A stretch of DNA of 64,000 bases from Maritimibacter sp. (GCA_002695005.1 NZNT01000019.1:62001-126000), one strand, 5' to 3'. Numbered from the stretch's first letter, positions 41,789-51,790 are shown. Numbers and translations: made by a program. Notes: generated by a model not told the origin, from the letters alone.

Positions 41789-42498
41789 AGGCCGCACTGT
41801 TCGTCGGGGGTTGGGAAGGACACACACCGACGCATTTCTCGGACTGGTACAAGGCGCTGCTCGAGGACAACGGGTTTTCGGTGGACGTTTACGATACACT
41901 TGATCCGCTGGAACGCCCCGGCGATCTTGCCGATCTGGACCTCATCACTCCGATCTGGTCATCGGCCCGCTCGGGCCACCAGGAGGAATTCGGCAACATG
42001 ACCAAGGTCCAGGAGGACGGACTCTTGAAGCTCGTGGGCGACGGCTGCGGGTTGGCCGGGTGGCACGGGCACATGGGCGACGCGTTCCGCGACCGGCCGA
42101 CCTATCATTTCCTCATCGGGGGGCAGTTCGTGGCGCACCCGCCGGGGTGGCCGGACAACCTCCAGCCGAAGGAGGATTACATCGACTACGACGTGACGAT
42201 CTGTCAGCCCGACCATCCGCTGGTCGAGGGCATCCGCAGCTTCCGCATCACGTCGGAGCAGTATTACATGCTGACCGACCCGTCGAACCACGTGCTCGCG
42301 ACGACGACCTTTTCGGGCGACCACCTTTGGTGGATCGAAGGCACCGTGATGCCGGTCACATGGACCCGACGCTGGGACAAGGGCCGGGTTTTCTATTGCT
42401 CTATCGGGCACGAACTGGACGACCTGAAGGTGCCGCAGGTCACCGAAATGATCCGGCGTGGTGCGATCTGGGCGGCAAAAGGCAAGGCGAAGAGCTGA
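41785..42498 (+). CDS. ThuA-like protein
   Basis: The 237-residue protein has a glutamine-amidotransferase-like ThuA fold: ALFVGGWEGHTPTHFSDWY, LDLITPIWSSARS and GCGLAGWHGHMGDAFRDRPTY, then GRVFYCSIGHELDD. ThuA proteins occur in trehalose, maltose and other disaccharide or keto-sugar catabolic operons; the enzymatic role is unclear. It is the last gene of the rightward run (coupled by ATGA overlap) and lies 135 bp before the next gene. Its presence favours a sugar or polyol substrate for the locus. Confidence 0.85.
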   Translation: MKAALFVGGWEGHTPTHFSDWYKALLEDNGFSVDVYDTLDPLERPGDLADLDLITPIWSSARSGHQEEFGNMTKVQEDGLLKLVGDGCGLAGWHGHMGDAFRDRPTYHFLIGGQFVAHPPGWPDNLQPKEDYIDYDVTICQPDHPLVEGIRSFRITSEQYYMLTDPSNHVLATTTFSGDHLWWIEGTVMPVTWTRRWDKGRVFYCSIGHELDDLKVPQVTEMIRRGAIWAAKGKAKS

Positions 42499-42633
42499 CA
42501 GCAGCGCTTCCCGCCCCCGGTCCCGATGTCAGCAAAGTCTTGCCGACCATCCGGTCCGGCGGGCCCCAATATTCGAGCTCTCTTGAAACATGTTACGCAC
42601 GAAAAAGCTGTTTCAAATCAAGGAGAGATTGTC

Positions 42634-43131
42634 ATGTTCCGAACCGTTTTCATTGCCCTTGCCACCGCCACGATCGGACTGGCCGCGCAGGCCGAGGAGG
42701 GTGGCGATCTCACGCTGACGATCAATGGGGAGGATTACGCCTATTCGCTCTGGGCCAGTCAGAGCGACTGGTCCGGGTCGGAGAGTTTCGGCAGCGTCAA
42801 CATCTATGCGCAGCCGGCCGGCGAGGACGGCATTTTCAAGACCTTCTCGCTTGGTTTCAGCTTGGCTGCAGGCAAAGCGGAGCGTGGCGAGATCAATTTC
42901 CGGACCGTGAGCGACGGCGAAACGACGCGGTTGTTCGCGGGGGCGGACGACGACGAAGGCGGCCTTGCCGTGATGGTCGACAGCGTGTCGGTTTCTGGCG
43001 AGAAGTTGAGCGTATCGGGTCGTTTCCAGTCCCGCATGGGACCCAGTGACAACTTCGGCCGCGATATCGACCTGTCAGACCCGATGGAGATCGAAGGCAG
43101 CTTCGACGTGGTTCTGGGGCCGGTAGAATGA
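42634..43131 (+). CDS. Secreted protein of unknown function, member 1
   Basis: The 165-residue protein has a clear signal peptide (MFRTVFIALATATIGLAAQA, cut before EEGG). The mature part is acidic and beta-rich (GGDLTLTINGEDYAYSLWAS, then repeats ending DPMEIEGSFDVVLGPVE). I recognise no family. AGGAGA lies ahead of the ATG at 42634. Its stop overlaps the ATG of the next gene (ATGA), so the two are co-translated. Both end in a strand of the type GSFxxxL/SGRFEGKL, suggesting related barrel-like folds. The 135-bp gap upstream probably holds its promoter. Confidence 0.75.
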   Translation: MFRTVFIALATATIGLAAQAEEGGDLTLTINGEDYAYSLWASQSDWSGSESFGSVNIYAQPAGEDGIFKTFSLGFSLAAGKAERGEINFRTVSDGETTRLFAGADDDEGGLAVMVDSVSVSGEKLSVSGRFQSRMGPSDNFGRDIDLSDPMEIEGSFDVVLGPVE

Positions 43132-43709
43132 TGCCGGGCCGGGCAACGCGGCATCAGGTGGCAAGAATGCACCGGGTGCCAGGATATCTCGCTGCGCTCG
43201 GCTGCGCCATCATTCTGTCGCAGCAGGCGAAGGCGCAGGACCTCGCGCCGCAGTATACGAAATTGGGCACATTCGAGGGGAAACTGGCGGGCGAACCGGT
43301 GAGGCTGGTGGCTGTTTATGACGCGGAATACGATCATTCCGGCCTCAACCTCATCAGTGTCTTCGGAAAGCCCGGTCTTGCGATCATGGCACGTAACGTG
43401 GATGCGCAGGGCCAGCTTTCGCGGCCGACAATGACGCTGTCGGTCGGCCCGGTTTCGCCCGACGGGGAGGCTTATGAAATCACCGAAGCGCGGCTGATGG
43501 ATGATCAGGGTCGCAAACGACCGCTGCGCGCGCGCGCCGAGAACGGGACGGCTCGGCTGGAAAGCTTTTCCTATGACGAGACCGGCACGCTCTCTCTCGA
43601 ACTGTCCCTCGACCTTACGCGGGTTGAGCGCGAGGGTGGGCAGTACACGCCCGTGGAAGGTGCCGCGAATGTGCTGCTTTCGGGCAGGTTTGAGGGGAAG
43701 TTGCGGTAG
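43128..43709 (+). CDS. Secreted protein of unknown function, member 2
   Basis: The 193-residue protein has a long basic N-terminus and a hydrophobic signal (RVPGYLAALGCAIILSQQAKAQ, cut near residue 36). The mature part begins DLAPQYTKLGTFEGKLAGEP and ends LLSGRFEGKLR. A shorter ATG at residue 14 (MHRVPGYLAALGC) would give a more usual signal length. No family is recognised. It is coupled to member 1 by ATGA overlap. The 246-bp gap 43710-43955 after it shows no gene or terminator that I can support. Confidence 0.7.
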   Translation: MMPGRATRHQVARMHRVPGYLAALGCAIILSQQAKAQDLAPQYTKLGTFEGKLAGEPVRLVAVYDAEYDHSGLNLISVFGKPGLAIMARNVDAQGQLSRPTMTLSVGPVSPDGEAYEITEARLMDDQGRKRPLRARAENGTARLESFSYDETGTLSLELSLDLTRVEREGGQYTPVEGAANVLLSGRFEGKLR

Positions 43710-43955
43710 GGTGGTCTGCTTGGCGGGGCCCAATTGTACGCAGGTCAGATCGGTGGCGCCGACTGTCGCGCGGAGCGAGGCTCGGACCCAAAGCTGCATT
43801 TTATCTGACGGGACATTTTGCGAAAGCCGTGACTCGCGCTACTGTGATCGCGGGGCGTGATCGACCGCGAAACGCGGGAGAGGATGAAAGGCTTCGGCCG
43901 GACAGATGACAGGGACTGACATCAAAGGCATGGGTTTCGGCGGGAGTGCCGGGGC

Positions 43956-44627
43956 ATGAAAGACATGGCGACGGATGTCCGGGACCTTGCCGGAAGTGTC
44001 GCCGTCTCGCTCGAACAGGTTTTCGACAGGTTCGCGGCCATGCCTGATAAACCCGGCGCACAGGTGCATGTTCTTTTTGCGCGGTTGTACCGATGCACCA
44101 CTCTTTGCTGGCTCGCCGCGCTCGATGAGGTCGAGGCGCCAGATCTCGCCTACTGGGCCATATTGCGGTTTTATGAAGCCTACCAAACGGGCGTGTTGGC
44201 CTGCCGAGACGCCCCGATGGCGGATGTGCCACGCCCGTGGCGGAAGTATCACCGGCTCGCGCGCCGGATCACGATGCGGGCCCCGATGTCGTTACACATA
44301 ATGCTCGTGTCCCTTGGCGTGCGGGCGCATGTGCGCCATGACTTGGGCCCTGCCATTCACGCGGCCGAGCGCGACCTGGCCGCCAGCGGCGCCCAGATGC
44401 CGTTTCGCCCAGCCGGCGCCGTACTGCACGGCGCTCACGCCGACCGCGCCTTCGTTACCGCGATCCATGCGTTCGTCGCGATCCACGGCGATCACCCGAG
44501 CAAGTGGCGTCGTTTCTGGCTCGCACAATGCGACAAGGGTCTGTTTGCCCTGAGCCCCGTTTGGCTGGGCACGTTCGAGGGGTGGCGCCGCGCCTCCCGA
44601 AATGATGCGCGTCCGGATGCCTATTGA
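43956..44627 (+). CDS. DUF5995-like protein
   Basis: The 223-residue helical protein has no signal or membrane segment. LVSLGVRAHVRHDLGPAIHAA resembles the AHIxxDLPLA block of DUF5995, and DYWAILRFY-like helices precede it (LAYWAILRFYEAYQ). The family function is unknown. It stands 44 bp before the ABC exporter operon on the same strand and may be co-transcribed with it. The ATG at 43956 lacks a strong Shine-Dalgarno sequence; the one at 43965 (MATDVRDLAG) is an alternative. Confidence 0.6.
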   Translation: MKDMATDVRDLAGSVAVSLEQVFDRFAAMPDKPGAQVHVLFARLYRCTTLCWLAALDEVEAPDLAYWAILRFYEAYQTGVLACRDAPMADVPRPWRKYHRLARRITMRAPMSLHIMLVSLGVRAHVRHDLGPAIHAAERDLAASGAQMPFRPAGAVLHGAHADRAFVTAIHAFVAIHGDHPSKWRRFWLAQCDKGLFALSPVWLGTFEGWRRASRNDARPDAY

Positions 44628-44670
44628 ACCAGATCAAGGTCTTGGCGCACTACATCGTTAGAGTGGGACC

Positions 44671-45387
<717 letters not shown>

Positions 45388-45389
45388 TC

Positions 45390-47753
45390 ATGCGGGCGCT
45401 CGACAAGAAGCTGGTTCGCGACATCCGGCGACTTTGGGCGCAGGCGCTCGCCATTGCTGCCGTTCTGTCGGTGGGCGTGATGATCATGGTCATGGCCTTC
45501 GGCACGCAGCGCAGTCTGACCGAGACACGCGATACGTTTTACGACCGGGCGCGGTTTGCCGACGTCTGGTCGTCCGCCGCCCGCGCGCCGAAATCGCTGG
45601 TGGGAGAGATCGCGGCGATCCCCGGCGTTGCGCGGGTCGAGGCGCGTATCAACCAGTATGCCGTGCTCGATCTGCCGGACATGGCGGACCCGGCCATGGC
45701 GCAGATCCTGTCGATCCCGGGCTCCGGCGCGCCAGAGATGAATGCCCTGATCGTCAAGGAAGGGCGACTGCCTGAGTTCGGGCGGCGCGACGAGGTGGTG
45801 GTGAACGAAGCCTTCGCGATCGCCCATGATTATGGTCCGGGCGACGGGTTCTCGGTCACGCTCAACGGCCAGAAACGCGATGTTCGCATCACCGGCGTCG
45901 TGTTGTCGCCGGAGTTCATTTATACCATCGGCCCCGGCTCGATCATGCCCGACGATGAACGCTTCGGTATCCTGTGGATGGCTGAAGATGTTCTGGCCGC
46001 CGCCTTCGGCCTCTCCGGCGCGTTCAACTCGGTCACGCTTTCGGTCACGCGGGGCACTGACCTCGCCCCGGTGCGCGACGAGCTTGAGCGACTGCTAAAG
46101 CCCTATGGCGGCACCGGCTCCTACGCCCGCGATCAGCAGGTGTCCAACGCGTTCCTCGATGGCGAGCTGGAGCAGCTCGACGTGATGGCCCGGATCGTGC
46201 CGCCGATCTTCCTCGTGGTGAGCGCCTTCCTCGTGAACATGGTGCTGGGGCGGCTGATCCAGCTGGAGCGCGAGCAGATCGGACTGCTCAAGGCGCTGGG
46301 CTATTCAACGGGCGAAATCGCGGCGCATTACCTCAAGCTCTCCCTAGGGATCGGCGCGATCGGGGTTCTGATTGGCTGGCTCATGGGGCTGGCCGCGTCT
46401 CAGGCGATGGCATCGGTCTATGTGGAATATTTCCACTTCCCCTATCTCGTCTTCGTTCAGCGCCCGAGCGTTTATGTCATCAGCGCGTCGGCGGGCCTCT
46501 TCGCGGCGCTCATCGGGGCGATGATGGCGGTGCGCCGGGTGGTTGGTCTGTCGCCCGCCGTGGCCATGTCGCCGCCCGCGCCCACGCGGTTCCGCCGGGG
46601 CCTGTTCGACCGGCTGATCCGCGTACTGCGCCCCCAGCAGCCTACAATGATGATCCTGCGCGCCATTGGCCGCTGGCCGCTGCGCGCGGCGCTCACGAGC
46701 CTCGGCATTTCCATATCGGGCGCGATCATCGTCGCAGGGTTGTTCATGTTCGACAGTTTCGACGAGCTGCTGGACGTGGCCTTCGTGCAAGCCAACCGGC
46801 AGGACGCGATCCTGGAATTCGCGGTCGAACGGCCCGAAGCCGTGCTGGATGCGGTCGCGAACCTGCCCGGCGTCATGAAGGCCGAAGGCAGTCTGTCGAT
46901 TCCCGTTCGGCTGCACCACGGCCACCTGACTCGCACGATCGGGATCGAGGCCTCGCGACCCGGCAACGACCTCGTGCGCGTTTTCGACGGTGACGACAGG
47001 GTGGAAGTGTCTCCCGAGCACGGCATCGTACTGGCGAAACGGCTGGCCGGGCATCTCGACGTGGGTGTGGGCGATATCCTCGAAGTTGAGTTTCTTCAGG
47101 AAGGCGACCGGCGTTACCGTGTCCCCGTCACCGGGACGGTGGCGCAGTTCTTTGGCCTCTCGGCATATATGGACCTCGAAACCGCGAGCAGCATCCTTGG
47201 CCACGCACCGCGCCTCAGCCTCGCCAACGTGGACATCGACCAGGCTGAGCGCGAGGCGCTCTTCGCCGCGGTGAAGGCGAGCCCGGCGATTTCCGGCATC
47301 ACCTATATGTCCGAGGTGCGAAAAGGGTTCGACGAGACCATCGCGGAAAGTGCGGGGATCACCATGACGGTCTATACCTTTATGGCTGCTCTCATCGCCA
47401 TCGGCGTGGTCTACAATTCGGCGCGAATTCAGCTCTCCGAGCGCGCCCGCGAACTTGCCAGTCTGCGCATCCTCGGCTTCACCCGCGGCGAGGTGAGCTA
47501 CATCCTTCTGGGTGAGCTCTTCATCCTCACGCTGGTGGCGATCCCTATCGGGCTTCTGATGGGCTACGGGATGGCTGCCGGAATGGTGCTGAGCTTTGAA
47601 TCCGACCTTTACGCGCTGCCGCTCATCGTGACCGAAAAGACCTATTGGCGCGCGGCGGGCGTCGTGGCGGGGGCGACCATCGTCTCCGCGCTCATCGTGC
47701 GGCGCCGGATCGACCGCATGGACCTCGTCGCCGTGATGAAAACAAGGGAGTGA
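45390..47753 (+). CDS. FtsX-like ABC exporter permease
   Basis: The 787-residue permease has an N-terminal helix (AQALAIAAVLSVGVMIMVMA), a large periplasmic domain, and two FtsX helical bundles of three to four helices (about residues 265-395 and 655-780). The last bundle contains ARELASLRILGFTRGEVSYI, a motif of the FtsX family. Such two-bundle permeases function as monomers or dimers with a LolD/MacB ATPase in lipoprotein, peptide or toxin export. The ATG at 45390 lies 2 bp after the ATPase stop; a TTG at 45381 would overlap it. Confidence 0.9.
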   Translation: MRALDKKLVRDIRRLWAQALAIAAVLSVGVMIMVMAFGTQRSLTETRDTFYDRARFADVWSSAARAPKSLVGEIAAIPGVARVEARINQYAVLDLPDMADPAMAQILSIPGSGAPEMNALIVKEGRLPEFGRRDEVVVNEAFAIAHDYGPGDGFSVTLNGQKRDVRITGVVLSPEFIYTIGPGSIMPDDERFGILWMAEDVLAAAFGLSGAFNSVTLSVTRGTDLAPVRDELERLLKPYGGTGSYARDQQVSNAFLDGELEQLDVMARIVPPIFLVVSAFLVNMVLGRLIQLEREQIGLLKALGYSTGEIAAHYLKLSLGIGAIGVLIGWLMGLAASQAMASVYVEYFHFPYLVFVQRPSVYVISASAGLFAALIGAMMAVRRVVGLSPAVAMSPPAPTRFRRGLFDRLIRVLRPQQPTMMILRAIGRWPLRAALTSLGISISGAIIVAGLFMFDSFDELLDVAFVQANRQDAILEFAVERPEAVLDAVANLPGVMKAEGSLSIPVRLHHGHLTRTIGIEASRPGNDLVRVFDGDDRVEVSPEHGIVLAKRLAGHLDVGVGDILEVEFLQEGDRRYRVPVTGTVAQFFGLSAYMDLETASSILGHAPRLSLANVDIDQAEREALFAAVKASPAISGITYMSEVRKGFDETIAESAGITMTVYTFMAALIAIGVVYNSARIQLSERARELASLRILGFTRGEVSYILLGELFILTLVAIPIGLLMGYGMAAGMVLSFESDLYALPLIVTEKTYWRAAGVVAGATIVSALIVRRRIDRMDLVAVMKTRE

Positions 47754-47757
47754 CCCC

Positions 47758-48966
47758 ATGAAACTGAGAAACATCGTGATCGGCGCGGTGGCCGTGGCCG
47801 CCATCGGCGGGGCGGTCTGGGTGTCTATGCAGCCCGAAGTGGTCCCCGTGGACATAGCCGACGTCGCCTCCGGCCCGATGGAGGTCACCGTGAACGCCGA
47901 CGGCACGACCCGCGTTCGTGACGTCTATGAGGTCGCGGCCCCCGTTTCCGGCACCGTCCAGCGGTCCCCCGTCACCGTGGGTGATAGCGTCGTAGCAGGC
48001 GAGACGGTGATTGCACGGATCGAACCGGGCGAGCTTGCCTTCCTCGACGAACGAGCACGCAAGCAGGCCGAGGCGGCGGTGGCACAGGCGCAGGCGGCGC
48101 TGGCGCTCTCGCGGACCCAGATCAGGGTGGCCGAGGCCGATTTGAACAACGCGCAGCGTCAGCTTAACCGTGTGTTCGATCTGCATGAGCGCGGCACCGC
48201 GCCGGACGCCCAACTCGAACAGGCCGAGACGGCCGTGGACATCGCATCGGCCACCCTCGACAGCGCCCACGCGACCGCCGACATGCGCGAGAGCGAAGTA
48301 TCTGCGGCCCGCGCAGTTCTTACCCAGCCCGGAGAACGACAGGAGGTTGACGAAGGCGGCTGCTGCGTCGATCTGCGCGCGCCGGTTTCAGGCACGGTGC
48401 TGTCGGTTACGTCGCGCTCGGCCCGGCCCGTCACGGCAGGAACGGCTCTGGTTTCCATCGGACCGACCGACGACCTCGAGATCGTGGTGGAGCTTTTGTC
48501 GACTGATGCCGTGCGCCTCGCCACCGGCGTCCCCGCGCATATCGAACGTTGGGGCGGCGACGGTGCCCTTGAGGCTCGCGTGCGTGAGATCGAGCCCGCG
48601 GCGTTCACCAAGGTCTCGGCATTGGGGATCGAGGAGCAACGCGTACGAGTCGTGCTGGATTTCGCGCAGGACACCGAAGTACCGCCGCTCGGGCATAATT
48701 TCCGCGTCTATGCGCGCATTGTCGAATGGTCCGCAGACAATGCGCTTCAGGTGCCGATCTCGGCGCTTTTTCGTGAGGGCGATGACTGGGCGGTTTTCAC
48801 GGTCGAGGAGGGCGCGGCGCGGCTGACACCGGTTGAGATCGGCAGGCGCAATGCAGATGTCGCCGAACTACGGAGCGGACTTGAGGCGGGCGACACCGTT
48901 ATCACCCATCCGAGCGACCGGGTCAGTGATGGCACCTTGGTCGAGGCGCGTGCGGCGGGGAACTAG
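47758..48966 (+). CDS. Periplasmic adaptor (membrane fusion) protein
   Basis: The 402-residue HlyD/MacA-like adaptor is anchored by an N-terminal helix (LRNIVIGAVAVAAIGGAVWV). It has a barrel-sandwich segment (VAAPVSGTVQRSPVTVGDSV), a long helical hairpin (RARKQAEAAVAQAQAALALS), a second lipoyl half (LRAPVSGTVLSVTSR) and a beta-barrel. It starts 4 bp after the FtsX permease stop, completing an ATPase-permease-adaptor exporter. The exported substrate is unknown. TolC at the left edge of the window could be the exit duct (inference). Confidence 0.9.
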   Translation: MKLRNIVIGAVAVAAIGGAVWVSMQPEVVPVDIADVASGPMEVTVNADGTTRVRDVYEVAAPVSGTVQRSPVTVGDSVVAGETVIARIEPGELAFLDERARKQAEAAVAQAQAALALSRTQIRVAEADLNNAQRQLNRVFDLHERGTAPDAQLEQAETAVDIASATLDSAHATADMRESEVSAARAVLTQPGERQEVDEGGCCVDLRAPVSGTVLSVTSRSARPVTAGTALVSIGPTDDLEIVVELLSTDAVRLATGVPAHIERWGGDGALEARVREIEPAAFTKVSALGIEEQRVRVVLDFAQDTEVPPLGHNFRVYARIVEWSADNALQVPISALFREGDDWAVFTVEEGAARLTPVEIGRRNADVAELRSGLEAGDTVITHPSDRVSDGTLVEARAAGN

Positions 48967-49053
48967 CTCCGCCGCGTCGATGAGCCGGCGGCAGCACGCT
49001 CCGGTCGGTCGCGACCACTGGGCAAGGGCGCACGGGCGTGGCAGAAACGCGTC

Positions 49054-50199
49054 ATGAGCCGTATAGATACCGCCCGCGACATCCTCGCCACCCTGATCGC
49101 CTATCCGACTGTCTCGTCGGACAGCAATCTCGACCTGATCCACTGGATCGCGGATTACCTCGAGCGCCACTGGGCGCGGGTTGAGGTGCTGACCAACGCG
49201 GACGGCACCAAGGCCAACCTTTTTGCCACGATCGGCCCCGAAGGCGACGGGGGCATCGTTTTGTCGGGGCACTCGGACGTCGTCCCGGTGGCCGAGCAAG
49301 ACTGGACGACGGACCCGTTCGAGATGCGCGAGGCCGACGGGCTGCTTTACGGGCGCGGCTCCTGCGACATGAAGGGGTTCATCGCATGCGCCCTGGCGAT
49401 GGCGCCGTATTACGCCGGGCGCGAATTGACCCGTCCGATCCATTTCGCCTTCACCCATGATGAGGAGGTCGGCTGCCTCGGGGCCGCCGATCTGATCGAG
49501 ACTCTCTCGGCGCGGGGTATCCGTCCTGCCATGGCGATCATCGGAGAGCCGACGGAGATGCGGGTGATTGAAGGGCACAAGGGTTGCTGCGAATACACCA
49601 CGCGCTTCACCGGGTTGGAGGGGCACGGATCGGACCCGGGGCAGGGGGTCAACGCGGCGGAATACGCGGTGCGCTACGTCTCGCGCCTTCTGGAAATCCG
49701 CGAGGCACTGAAGGCGCGTGCGCCGGCCGACAGTGCGTTCGAGCCGCCCTGGACCACGCTCAATATCGGCGGTGTCCACGGGGGCGTCGCGCATAACGTG
49801 ATTTGCGGCAAGGCGGAGGTGGAATGGGAGTTCCGCCCTGTGGTCGCGGAAGACATGGATTTCGTGAAAGACGAAATCGGGACATATGCCCGCGACGTTC
49901 TTATCCCCGAGATGCAGTCGATTGAGCCGAAAGCGGGAATCGTCACCGAGGTGATCGGAGAGGTGGCGGGGTTCGAGCCGATGCCGACCAATGCTGCACG
50001 CGACCTGGTCCAGGCGCTCACGGGTGCCAACACGGCCGGGGTGGTGCCGTTCGCGACCGAGGCGGGACTCTTCCAGTCGCTTGGATGCGACGTCGTCGTT
50101 TGCGGACCGGGCTCCATCGCACAGGCCCATAAACCAGACGAGTTCGTCGCCCTGGATCAGCTCGAAGCCTGCCTGGATATGCTCGACCGGCTGGCTTGA
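49054..50199 (+). CDS. argE: Acetylornithine deacetylase (M20 family)
   Basis: The 381-residue M20 metallopeptidase-type deacetylase has LSGHSDVVPVAEQDW (His and Asp ligands), YGRGSCDMKGF (bridging Asp), FTHDEEVGCLGA (Glu base and ligand) and IIGEPTEMRVIEGHKG. ArgE hydrolyses N-acetylornithine in arginine synthesis. The N-terminus TARDILATLIAYPTVSSDSN is typical of the group. It stands 87 bp after the exporter operon; the gap has no supported feature. Related M20 amidohydrolases cannot be fully excluded. Confidence 0.9.
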   Translation: MSRIDTARDILATLIAYPTVSSDSNLDLIHWIADYLERHWARVEVLTNADGTKANLFATIGPEGDGGIVLSGHSDVVPVAEQDWTTDPFEMREADGLLYGRGSCDMKGFIACALAMAPYYAGRELTRPIHFAFTHDEEVGCLGAADLIETLSARGIRPAMAIIGEPTEMRVIEGHKGCCEYTTRFTGLEGHGSDPGQGVNAAEYAVRYVSRLLEIREALKARAPADSAFEPPWTTLNIGGVHGGVAHNVICGKAEVEWEFRPVVAEDMDFVKDEIGTYARDVLIPEMQSIEPKAGIVTEVIGEVAGFEPMPTNAARDLVQALTGANTAGVVPFATEAGLFQSLGCDVVVCGPGSIAQAHKPDEFVALDQLEACLDMLDRLA

Positions 50200-50204
50200 G
50201 TCAG

Positions 50205-50218
50205 ACGCCAATTGGCGT
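50205..50218 (+). terminator. Palindromic element after argE
   Basis: ACGCCAATTGGCGT is a perfect 14-bp palindrome 5 bp past the argE stop, flanked by AGTC and GACT that could extend a stem. There is no T-run and the loop would be tiny, so it could be a terminator stem or a protein-binding site for the following gene at 50261. Confidence 0.3.
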
Positions 50219-50260
50219 GACTGTGGACCCAAAGTGCCCCGGTCGTCGTTCGGATAGACA

Positions 50261-51490
50261 ATGTTTCGAAGTGCCGCATTCCTGATTGTGTTGCTGTGCA
50301 CGGACCCCGCGCTCGCGCAACAGGTCAGGTCTGCGCCGCGCGCGGAGGTTTGCGGTGCGCCGCAAATTTCGCTCGGGATGCGGGAGGACCTTGCAGTATC
50401 CGACACGTTTTCGCAGGTGCCTGAATGGCGTTTCTGCAATGACTGCCGCGACACCTCTGAGCACGACGATGTCTTGCAAGTTGCGGCCGCTGCGTCCGGC
50501 GCGACGATCCTTTTCGATACGGGGGACATCCGGCTGTCTTCTATCGGCGAGGCTGCACCCCAGGATTGCCAGTCCTTCGACCTGGGGTCCCGACAAGTGG
50601 TTGCAGTGGACGCGTCAGCTTCAACGGAATGGACACTTGAGGAAAGCCGTAGTCGGCTCGCCGCGCAGTATTGCGCATGGGAAGATGCGGATGGGACTTT
50701 GTGCCTCTCTTTCGTGTGTCAGCCCGATGAGCAACGATGGGAACTGCTTGCGCGCGGTGTCGTGGACGGTCTGTCTTTCGACAACTTGTTGGAAGTGGAA
50801 CTCGATCTTCGCGTCGACGGGGAGTTGGCCGGCTATCTGACACTCTCGGCGCGCGCGGGCCTTCCCGATACTTACCTCGCGGTCTATGTTCCCCGGCTCG
50901 ACGACACGCTGTTGCGTGATCTGCGACGCGGTGAGCGTGGCTCCGCGACCGTGCGGGCCGACAAGCAAGAGCGCCGCCTGGGGATCACGCTGGACGGCTC
51001 CTCGCGGGCCCTTGGTGCCGTTCTGGCGAATTGCCCGGACCTGCAACGGCTCGCCACGCCCGAAATCGCCCCGGATCGCTTCGTCCTGCTCAATGGGACA
51101 TCAAACGAAGGTGCCGTGGCCGCGGCGCGTTCGGCGCTGGATGAACGTCTGGACGCGCTGTTCGGGTTGGAAGGGGCACCTGAGCCGGATGTGCAGCGCG
51201 CCGTTGACGTGCGGGTGGACCGCTGGTGGTTCATCGACGCTCTCGTCGGACCGTCGCCGGAACTGAGTGACAGCAACTTCGCGCGGTACCTGCTCGTCCA
51301 GCCCCCGGGACGCGACTGGGTGGTTTTCGACCCTGTCGAGCGGCCCCCGAGGATTTACATTGACCGGAAGCGTCCCATAGGCGCGTGGCCGAACCTGCTG
51401 CTCGCGCAGAACCGTCGTGATCGCACGTATTATGAGAGGTGGTATTGGGACGGGGCCAACTACCTCTATCGCGAAACCATTCCGCAATAG
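50261..51490 (+). CDS. Secreted protein of unknown function (409 residues)
   Basis: The 409-residue protein has a signal peptide (MFRSAAFLIVLLCTDPALAQ, cut before QVRSAP). The mature part has eight or more cysteines, including CNDC and paired Cys in the first 160 residues, which suggests disulphides. The C-terminal 60 residues are Tyr/Trp/Arg-rich (YYERWYWDGANYLYRETIPQ). I recognise no family. It is monocistronic, preceded by a palindrome and followed by the 300-bp AT-rich gap. Confidence 0.7.
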   Translation: MFRSAAFLIVLLCTDPALAQQVRSAPRAEVCGAPQISLGMREDLAVSDTFSQVPEWRFCNDCRDTSEHDDVLQVAAAASGATILFDTGDIRLSSIGEAAPQDCQSFDLGSRQVVAVDASASTEWTLEESRSRLAAQYCAWEDADGTLCLSFVCQPDEQRWELLARGVVDGLSFDNLLEVELDLRVDGELAGYLTLSARAGLPDTYLAVYVPRLDDTLLRDLRRGERGSATVRADKQERRLGITLDGSSRALGAVLANCPDLQRLATPEIAPDRFVLLNGTSNEGAVAAARSALDERLDALFGLEGAPEPDVQRAVDVRVDRWWFIDALVGPSPELSDSNFARYLLVQPPGRDWVVFDPVERPPRIYIDRKRPIGAWPNLLLAQNRRDRTYYERWYWDGANYLYRETIPQ

Positions 51491-51790
51491 GGCGCCACTC
51501 GCCCCGCATTCGATTGGTGCCATAGGCGCCACCCCTTGGAACCAGTGACATCGGGCCGACTCTCACAACAAATTCAACGCGATTCCGGCCTCCGCGTGTA
51601 TTGTGTTACCAACATTGCCAAAAACCCGTGCGTTTGCGCGAAAGAATGTGTCGTTTTCCCCGGCTTTTGCTTCGTATTTGATCAAACGCTCATTTGTCTG
51701 GCAGAAGCCTGTTGAAATCCGTCATTCAATCGTGTTGCTTTGGACAAAAGCAAAAAACAACAAATACCAACAGGGATGTAAGGGGGTCTT
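51491..51790. promoter_or_regulatory. AT-rich leader ahead of the polyamine-type importer
   Basis: This 300-bp gap contains no convincing gene. Its right half is visibly AT-richer than the surrounding sequence and ends in an A-rich run (AAAAGCAAAAAACAACAAAT, 51746-51765). A small inverted repeat TGCTTT-GGACA-AAAGCA lies at 51736-51752. It must hold the promoter of the ABC operon starting with TTG at 51791. I can define neither a riboswitch nor a clear -35/-10 pair. Confidence 0.45.

Noticed and set aside
46344-47906. 520-codon minus-strand frame opposite the FtsX-like permease
   Set aside because: The permease and its operon partners on the plus strand are clear; the antisense product is His/Arg/Asp-rich with no motif.
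48868-50529. 553-codon minus-strand frame opposite argE
   Set aside because: It is antisense to a well-supported argE and lacks any recognisable domain.
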